Below, one piece after another: positions 56,801 to 64,000 of a DNA stretch of 64,000 bases. The DNA is from Oryzias latipes (lineage: Eukaryota; Chordata; Actinopteri; Beloniformes; Adrianichthyidae). The stretch is from NCBI RefSeq assembly GCF_002234675.1, contig NC_019867.2:23163042-23227041 (forward strand). Direction: 5' to 3'. Position numbers and translations under genes: made by a program. Positions within the stretch are counted from its first letter, which is position 1; the number at the start of each line of letters is the position of its first letter. The notes beneath the pieces are model-generated. The model saw only the letters and a program-made list of their open reading frames with translations. It ran no database searches and was not told where the DNA came from.

Positions 56801-57345
56801 TGCGTTGGCTCCACCACAACCCAACCTGATGGGCGCGCGCCCAAGCGCTGGGAAGATTTGTGTTAACAATGTACAGTACTCTAATGTATAACAGGAATTC
56901 TCATTGCGTTTACTCTAAACCTTAAAAAAGGAAAACCTTGATCATTGGTGTACTGTATGGGCGGTTCTGTTGTTGGTGTCAAACATGTCACACTTTCTGG
57001 AACATCTCCGACACAAGCCACGCCCCCTGTACTGTTCAGTCCAATCCTCCGCAGGATTCTGTCACTGAAAGTGTTTTAAGAAATGAATCTGTTAATATTT
57101 TAAAAACTATTTTTTTGTATGTTGGTCAGTAGCACAAAATGTTTTTATGAATAGCGTTCAAACCAACTGCCATTTCCTGTTTTCCTCAGTTTTAGGGATT
57201 GCCTTAATTTTTTTGAAGGGGGTGGGGTCCAGTTCTGCCTGTTCAAATACTCTAGCTCAAATATAAAATGTGGTAAAAAGGGGGGAAAAAATATCTTCCA
57301 TGTTTTTATGTTGTTCATTAATAAATGTTTGTTAGTTCCTTGATG
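56801..57345 (+). terminator. ankle2: ankle2 3' UTR with AATAAA at 57320
   Basis: A canonical poly(A) signal lies at 57320-57325 about 520 bp after the stop. Another A-rich signal (AAATAAAGAAA) near 58068 could serve a longer form. Confidence 0.55.
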
Positions 57346-58290
57346 ACCTCACTTTTCATTTTGATTTTCGCAACTAATAGCGGCCTTAAATTATGCCATT
57401 TCTTCTTTCTTTCCCCCCTAAAGAGTCCGATAAGTCATCAGCTAAAACATTGGTTAGTTCCTCTGTGGTAAGACACGAGGATGTGATCAGATATGTTAGT
57501 GTCACTAAAGAATATCTGTCTTTTCTTGTGGAAGATGGATTTGATGGTCTCAATCTGATGATGTTGAGGCTTCATGTGAGCAGAGATGAAACAGCACAAT
57601 CCAGACTTGCTTTACAGTTCAGAACTGCGGGAAAAACTGCCTTACAGACCAGATGAAAGCTGCTCTCATGACAGAAGAGCCAAGCCCGTCCTTATTAGAG
57701 CTTTAACGCCCGAAGGAGACTTGGCGTGTTCGCGCAGCAGGTCCTCAACACTTCTTAAAGCCCCGCCAAGTGGGAATGTTGATGTGCAAAAACTTCAAGT
57801 GTCCCGCCTCCGGCCAGGGTTCATCTATCTTTGTGAGGGCTTCTCAGTTACATCTTTAGGTGGACAAGAGGAAAAAAAACTTTTAATATTCAGATTGCGA
57901 CTTTTAGTTCGAAAGGATGTTTTTGAATGTACTTTTCTGTAGGGAACGAAACCTTTATCCGAGAGCACAGCCTACTTCACTCAGAAGATTGTACGGTCAT
58001 CCTCGTGCTCTCAGGCGGCAGTAGATCAACCGAATCTCTGGACATTTATGAATGTGAAACTTTGCAAAAAATAAAGAAAAAAAATGCACCTAAAAACTTA
58101 AAATAACATGCTTTCTTGTGCTTTTAGTGGTCTGTGCTTTATTAAAAAATTAAAAATTTCTTGGTGGATTCTTTCTGTATGTAAAAACCTAATTTGCTTT
58201 CAACTTCTCAATAAACACACCTCTCCTACTTAATGGCTTTTCTGTTCCTGTGAAAATGTGGCAACATGAAACCACAACTGCAATGTACAA
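57346..58290. other. Spacer between convergent ankle2 and pgam5
   Basis: Two plus-strand open frames (57393-57656 and 57586-57942) overlap. The second shows SCSHDRRAKPVLIRALTPEG but no known family and no splice context. It could be extended ankle2 3' UTR or an unrelated remnant. Confidence 0.4.
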
Positions 58291-58304
58291 CACAAAACCT
58301 GCAC

Positions 58305-58310
58305 TTTATT
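58305..58310 (-). terminator. pgam5: pgam5 poly(A) signal
   Basis: TTTATT on the plus strand reads AATAAA on the minus strand, about 285 bp after the pgam5 stop codon at 58595. It is the only canonical hexamer noticed close to the stop. Confidence 0.55.
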
Positions 58311-58594
58311 GATGTGGAGCTAACAAAGTTTTAGCACAGCTATACAAATTCAAAGCTCTTTTTGGTTTAAAATCAGTCATCAGTGTAAAAAAAAAGAAAT
58401 TTACATTCAAGAGTTGAGCTGGAAATCACTTCTGCTGGTCTTCCATGGCACAAAAGTAATAAACTCCGCCCAGCCAGATGATAAGAAGGTGAATTAGTTT
58501 CAGAAAACACCAAAAACAGTTAAGACACTTGAGGAGAAAACTTGAGTTTGACCCTGCAAGACACCGAGTTCCAGTTAGCTGCTTGTGGAGGCCT

Positions 58595-61500
58595 TCAGGT
58601 GCGCGTTACTTTGTCCACAGGCATGAATCCCGTGTCTCCCAAAGTCCTGAGGGCCACCCTGCCGCTTGGGCGGATGGTGATCCATGTGATGCTGCCGTTG
58701 TTCAAGCCCATACGCAGCCAACCCTCAGGGGGGAACTGAAGAGCTCTTAAGAAAGGAGAAACAAACCGGTGTTAGGCCAGGATTTGAGAGGAATGGAAGC
58801 TTTGCTTCATGTCTTATGTATATGAGAACAGGACTAAGTGACCCCCCCTCTCAGATTCCAAACAGAAGATACTTGAAAAAGCCAAAATCCCAAAAAACTT
58901 CTACAAGAAGTAAACAGCTATTACTCAGTCATATTTGTCAGAATAACCATTTTTGCTCTGCTACCTTTATTAACAAATTCTTGCCAATTCTTTTTTGTTC
59001 TACTTTTTTTGTAGTGTAGGTTATTTAAGTTATAAACTGGCCAATCAGAGGCCTCAAAGGTTTGGTGTGCCTGCTGGCCAACATCCAACATTTGAAAAGT
59101 TTACCAGATTTTATGTAGCCTGCTTTCAGTGGTAGGGGTGTGGCCTTCCAACAAGCCCAGTCCTGATTGGTGACAGTGGTTGCCATAAAGACGACTGATT
59201 TGGACCAATCACTGCTTCCTGGCATCATCTGGCTCCAATATGGCACTATTCAAAAATCTGGTGACTGAGTTGACCATTTTGTAAGTGAGCCAATTTTTAT
59301 GGGTGACATCACACACACTCAGTCCAGTTCTCATATACAGTCCATGCTTTTTGACTAATCAGGAGACTTGTTGAAACGAGTTTGTGCAGCATGAATCTGT
59401 CCCAAACAACAGCGTAGAACAAGAGCAACAGGGCGTGAACAAAGTCCAGCCCGGAGCGGTGAGGACAAACTCTGGCGTCGGCCAGGCGACACAAACCTGC
59501 AGACAAAATAACGGATGACATTGGCATGACACACGATGATCTCATAGCTGTCCTCCTTCTGCTTGGGGTCAGCTCGGTGGATGTAGCGGCGGAAAGCTGC
59601 CTCGATGCGAGCTCCGTCTTCGTGGTACTGCTGGAGGACAGTAGAGAGGTTGAAAGCTACCCCTGTTCACAGAGGAGGATTTCTGATGACAGCCCATACA
59701 TGATGCTGGTGAGCGCTGTAGGGAATGACGAAGAGTTCAGTTCTAAGGGGAAAGGAGCATTTTACCACTGGATAATGTTAAAAGGTAAAATTTTACCATT
59801 TGTACCTCAGCAGCTCAGACTCTTACAAAGAAAGAACAAAAAGATAATAGTAGTTTAAAAAAAAAAGCTAGACTTCTTGAAGTTTTTAGAAACTAACTCT
59901 TCTTATGAATCATTCCGGCAGCAATGCACGAATGCATTTGATGAAAATGACATTAAAGCAGCAACAGCAAAAGAGTCGGATTGGCAAAAAAACCTGTCAA
60001 AGACCCACTCCAATGATGTTTTGGTGGTTTTTTAACATGTTCTTTCAGAATTTTTCTGGTGATGGAGGACATATATAAAGGAAGTTCAGCTTAAAATTAC
60101 ATTGTAAATTACAATGAGTATTTCTTTATTCAAACTGTTGTGACTCAAAAAAGCCGTTTAAAAAAGATGGTTTTTGTTACATTAAGAAATATGCTGGACA
60201 GGCCCACAAGCTGCGTTCTGATGGATCCACTTCTAGACGACTAGATCTGTATACGTCTTGTTTTCCTCATCTGAGCTGGCTCCAAAATGTATTGCTGGAT
60301 AGCTTCAATATTGCTTGTCATTTCTTTTTGCACTGCTAATGTTTGCTTTGGGTTGCGTAAGCTAGCAGGAGAGCGTGTAAACAGACGGATGATGGGAAGT
60401 GGGGGAGGGGTTGCTCCGCGCCAACAGACAACAGAATTTTTAAGGAACTACTGCCACTGCAGAAATTATATCGTTGAAAACGTCACAGGTTTTAAAATTT
60501 TGGCTATTAACTGCATCATTTTGGACCACTGGGAATGATCAGAGGAGGTCTTTAACCAAAAGGCGCACTACAGACTCATCAGACTGGTTTGTTGCTTCTC
60601 TCACCACAGCATCAGGCTTCCAGTGAGTGACGGGTGGAACAGGCTGAATCGGTGCTCCTTCTCTCAGCATGTCACAACTAACCAGGTCCACACCTTTGTG
60701 AATGGCATTGAGTGGGGAAAAACATATTTATTTGAATTCTTATTAATGGTTTGAATGTCAGTTTGATAGCCAAGTGTCTGTTTTTGTTACCTGGGAGATA
60801 TTTGCTGAGGATCTGTGCCGTCTCCGTGGCCCTGGCCATGCTGGAGTGAATTAGCACGTCATACTTCAATCCCAGCGCCGCTAATCTCTGACCCGTGAAC
60901 TCGGCCTGCTCCCGGCCTACAAGAATATTGTTGGAAAAGCAATGATCAGACACAGAATGTCCCTGGACTGGACCGTTTATCAGAATCTATTTTGAAATTG
61001 ACCTAATGGAGTGAGGATCCGATCTTTATCGCTGGTGCCGCTCAGGTTATACTGGGAGTGTCTGATGAGGAGGATGTTGCGCGTTGCCTTGGGCTTGCTG
61101 TTGTCCTGCTCTGAGCTGGGGTCTTCTGTGGAGCTCTCTTTCCTCTTCCCATTGGACAGCACGGACGGGTCTCTCCTAGAAGGGTTAAGACATGGTTATT
61201 TTCAGATTAAGAGTGGCTTAGGTTGGGGGAAAAAACTGGGTTATCTCAAGAGTAATTCAAGATCAAGAGCAGTTCATTACTTTGAAAGCCTTCCCTGTGT
61301 AAGGCGTTTCTACGATGGAAAAAAATAAAAGTTTAAACTTCTTACCTAAAGAATTTGAAATTGCTGTAACTTAATTAACACTTAGATCAAACAGGTATAA
61401 ATAATATATCACATTAGTGGTTTTAGGTTTGTTGCTAAATTTATACTATGTTTCTAATCCGTAAAACGCAGTTTTGATTTTCATAATAAAATCTTTTCTG

Positions 61501-61828
61501 TAAGCAACTATCTCCGGGTTTGTTTGTTTTTTTGTTTTTGTCTCGTTACAAAAGTGAGACAAGAAAAACAAATACCAATGGCGGGGCCAAACTGGGTGGT
61601 CACTTACTTGTCCCAGTTGAAGTCCCAAGCGTGTCCGGTCGGCGTTGGAGTATGGGTGCCCGGTGTCCACGCCGGCTGTGCAGCTTGAAGAACGGGGAAC
61701 TTGGACCTCCAAACCCTCCTGGCCTCCCCGCTGGGCTCCCCTAGGTATCCACGAGAGTCAGCAAACACCAAGACGGCGGAGCCTCCAGCGAGCCCGCAAA
61801 GAACTTTCACAGTTTTCCGATAAAACAT
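58595..61828 (-). CDS. pgam5: pgam5, mitochondrial Ser/Thr/His protein phosphatase, 297 aa
   Basis: PGAM5 is a phosphoglycerate-mutase-fold enzyme on mitochondrial membranes that acts as a protein phosphatase in mitochondrial dynamics, mitophagy and cell death. Exons (minus): 61828-61608, 61175-61003, 60916-60791, 60693-60605, 59630-59497, 58745-58595; all phases agree. An N-terminal membrane segment (residues about 8-25, [16 protein letters not shown]) precedes the WDFNWDK motif (about 68-74), which matches the WDxNWD oligomerisation motif. The catalytic RHG-type motif is LIRHSQY with His113; a second catalytic His is at VCHANV (His238). [12 protein letters not shown] and [15 protein letters not shown] are conserved. 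The segment before the catalytic core ([17 protein letters not shown]) lacks the ESGE motif used by human PGAM5 to bind KEAP1. It is convergent with ankle2 and divergent from zdhhc8. Confidence 0.96.
58808..59348 (-). mobile_element. Family C MITE, copy in pgam5 last intron
   Basis: It runs from TATATGAGAACAGGACTAAG to CAGTCCAGTTCTCATATACA. Both ends match the element at 48709-49190 in inverted orientation, as do internal AACCAATCA/TTGCCATA-type blocks (TGGTTGCCATAAAGACG, TCTGGCTCCAATATGG). Confidence 0.75.
59998..60556 (+). mobile_element. Family A MITE, copy 8, in pgam5 intron
   Basis: It starts CAAAGACCCACTCCAATGAT, has the GATGGAGGACATATATAA and TGCTGGATAGCTTCAATATT blocks, and ends GATCAGAGGAGGTCTTTAA. 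It finishes about 50 bp from the exon at 60693-60605. Confidence 0.78.
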
Positions 61829-62846
61829 TCTGAGAGCCGCCGAAGTAGCACAGCGAAGCTAGCTTATTAGCTGAGCTCAACCGGGGGTGTTGTAAATAAA
61901 AAACGTGACGTTGTTTATCCTCAAAAATATTTCTCCAACGCTAACAGTCGTTTGAATATTAGATAAAGTCCAGTGAGGCAAAAAAAAATCTTATTCTGTG
62001 GCACAAGTATCCAATATATTTTGAGACTTAACGAAAATGAACGAAGCACAGAAGAAACAGAAAAGCCATCCAGACCAGTGCGATGATCTACGGTGGCCAG
62101 CCAGAGTCAAACCTTTCTATTTCGCTCTTTGCCTCACGAGGGCGCCCTAGACTCATTGATGTAGCTATTTTTTTTATCCCAATCGAGGAATCATTTTAAC
62201 ATAGATCACTTAAAAAAATAATAATTGTGCACATTTATAGGCATATATAAACCCCTGTGACTATGGTTTATTATCTCAAAATATCCCTGTCAGAATCACA
62301 CAATGGGCTTTGGGTGTTTTCAGAAAACAAAAATAGTGAATAAGCCCAAATACTTTTACTTTAATTATGTTTCCTTTTTCAATTAAACTTATATTTAGCC
62401 TCTGTTAGTGTAAACAGCATAAAACTGTAAAATTCACGAAGAATTTGCTATTACTGCATACAACTATTCCAAGACAATGAATTTCGATGAACAAATCTGA
62501 AATTTGGCAAAAGTCGGGAAATATATTTTACGTGTATAAAGGCGGGTTAGTGCGATTAATGGCGTCCAAGATAACCTAGCATAATCATTTTTATTAAGGA
62601 GGTTTTGTAGCGGCGAGGCTCCACCTTTTTCGAGCGGTTCTGTGACCTCAGCAGTGGGCTGGATTTTTTTTTTTTTTTGTCGGGCTTTCACAGTGTACTC
62701 CCGTCCACAAACGTCTTGGACCTATGCGGCTTCAGCGACAGCCACAGGACCGCTCGTGCCGCTCCCAGCCGCTGAGAGGCCCGCTGATCAGCACGCTGGA
62801 CGTCCGTTTCTTCCACGCGCCTCCAATCGGAATAAATAACTGAGGA
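61829..62846. promoter_or_regulatory. Divergent promoter interval of pgam5 and zdhhc8
   Basis: About 1 kb separates the two start codons. A CRE-like ACGTGACGT lies near 61903 on the pgam5 side. A CpG-bearing stretch at 62600-62830 likely holds the zdhhc8 5' UTR. The centre (62160-62520) is AT-rich. Confidence 0.5.
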
Positions 62847-62891
62847 ATGTTGGATTTACAGAATGCCCAACAGCGCTGGAAAGAGATTTAA
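62847..62891 (+). promoter_or_regulatory. zdhhc8: Upstream ORF overlapping the zdhhc8 start
   Basis: An ATG with G at -3 lies 16 nt before the zdhhc8 start and opens a 14-codon frame ([14 protein letters not shown], stop) in another frame, ending 26 nt after the main ATG. If present in the mRNA it should reduce initiation at the main start. Confidence 0.5.
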
Positions 62892-62966
62892 ACCCACCAA
62901 ATACATCCCGGTGTCCACTGCTGCCACACTCCTCGTCGGATCGACCACTTTATTTTTCGTCTTTAC
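62863..62966 (+). CDS. zdhhc8: zdhhc8, palmitoyl-transferase, first coding exon only
   Basis: ZDHHC8 is a multi-pass membrane enzyme that S-acylates proteins. The exon encodes 34 residues plus two bases: [20 protein letters not shown], then a hydrophobic stretch [14 protein letters not shown] that begins the first membrane helix. It ends at a donor AC|GTAAGT. The start matches the ZDHHC5/8 subfamily, closer to ZDHHC8 by recall ([20 protein letters not shown]). The DHHC cysteine-rich domain and all other exons lie beyond the window. Which teleost paralogue (8a or 8b) cannot be told. Confidence 0.88.
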
Positions 62967-64000
62967 GTAAGTTTTCGCGGCTCCTCGTTGTCATGGTTAG
63001 ATTTCTAGGGACCGCGGTTGCAGATATAACACACTCACAGAGGGTCTTAGCTGCAAGTTTGAACGGGCGGATTGATGGGTCGGGGTGTGGGGAGGGCATA
63101 CCTACCCCATCTGCAGACCCATAGGTCTAAAATGCTGACGTGAAGAGGAGCGGCCCCTGGACTTGTTCCTGGAAAGAGGAACTTCATCGAAGTGGACATC
63201 TAGGACCAACACAGGCCCAAATAACTCAATTCCCCACCAGCTCTTCCAAAGATGCAACTGATGATGCAGTTCAAAGGGTTGCATTGATGTCATTCCTCTC
63301 AGTCGGAATTCCAACTATAGAAATCTGCTCAGAGGAACTGTAATCACAATCTGATGTTGCAGAGCGTTACCTCCTAATCTCACTAAATGGGTTGTGCAGA
63401 TGGAATCATAACTTCCTAGTTTCTCTAGAAGTCATTATGATCATGGTTTTGAATGGAGGAAGTTGAGTGTACTAAAACACAGAATAAGGATGACAGCAGA
63501 GGCAGAGATATATATGGTCTGAGTCATCCGTCCTTCATGCATTCATCTTATGATAGTCCTATGTTTATCAATGAAAATCCACCTGGGGGGGATTAAAATG
63601 AAGCCAGAAACTCTTTGGTAGTCAAACACTAATGCAGTTTCCAACCATCCATGTGGCAAATGACAACATTTTGGAATCTGGTTCTTCGCTTCCAAGGCTT
63701 CGGAAGCTTTTGCGGACTTTGATCCACCACAGACGCACACAAGGATGCCAAGTAATTCTGCCGTAATGTAGCTTTTTTTAATGGTCATAATCTGTCCAGG
63801 CATAAAATTATCTTAAATGTCTCAGGTGTGTCTTAGTACCAAAACTTCGCATGGCGTTTAGGGTTTTTGCTAATAGTCCCAAAGATCCCAGCATTCCTTG
63901 GTGTGCCTTAGTTTGAATAAACAAATTGACTGATTTACATGTCTTGATTTCCATTGTTCCCTTTCATTTCAGTAGTCAGCGTATGTTTGTCTTGAGAGTC
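62967..64000. other. Start of zdhhc8 intron 1
   Basis: No further exon was recognised before the window end. The open frames at 63140-63343 and 63803-63543 have no family resemblance. Confidence 0.6.

Overview
The window looks like nuclear DNA of a ray-finned fish, most likely a percomorph teleost such as a medaka relative. The evidence is split genes with GT-AG introns, an AT-rich background, and teleost-type repeats (L2-, RTE- and Penelope-like retroelements, Tc1, hAT, pogo-like and piggyBac-like DNA elements, and a tRNA-derived SINE). The species call is inference. No bacterial, organellar, CRISPR or rRNA content was seen.

Three genes can be rebuilt exon by exon with every splice phase agreeing. 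golga3 (golgin-160; + strand, CDS 19933-38427, 23 coding exons, 1512 aa) encodes a Golgi coiled-coil tether. ankle2/LEM4 (+ strand, CDS 42062-56800, 12 coding exons, 966 aa) encodes a LEM and ankyrin protein of nuclear-envelope reassembly. pgam5 (- strand, 61828-58595, 6 exons, 297 aa) encodes a mitochondrial histidine-type phosphatase. Only the first coding exon of zdhhc8 (+ strand, from 62863), a palmitoyl-transferase, lies in the window. The golga3-ankle2-pgam5 block keeps the order and relative orientation of human 12q24.33. zdhhc8 next to pgam5 is a different neighbour from the human arrangement.

A fifth, unrecognised gene is proposed on the - strand at 16309-15164: two exons predicting a 77-aa precursor with a signal peptide, a basic stretch and a strongly acidic tail, under a CpG-rich promoter-like segment. 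It would be divergent from golga3.

Layout: 1-14.2 kb is mostly repeats in layers (L2-like LINE, a MITE family here called family A, hAT elements, a Penelope-like element ending in a large palindrome, and a Tc1 remnant hit by a piggyBac-like MITE). 14.2-18.9 kb holds the small-gene candidate and little else. 18.9-38.8 kb is golga3, whose introns carry a pogo-like deletion derivative, a SINE, LINEs and four family A copies. 40.9-57.3 kb is ankle2, with a Tc1 copy, nested MITEs and LINE scraps in introns. 58.3-61.9 kb is pgam5, with two MITEs in introns. 61.9-64 kb is the divergent pgam5/zdhhc8 promoter interval and the start of zdhhc8 intron 1.

The known genes are not one pathway; they serve Golgi structure, nuclear envelope, mitochondria and lipid modification. 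The items most worth a second look are the small secreted-protein candidate with tandem splice acceptors, two GC-AG introns, the absence of an N-terminal membrane anchor in the ankle2 model, the overlapping upstream ORF on zdhhc8, and the eight-copy MITE family.
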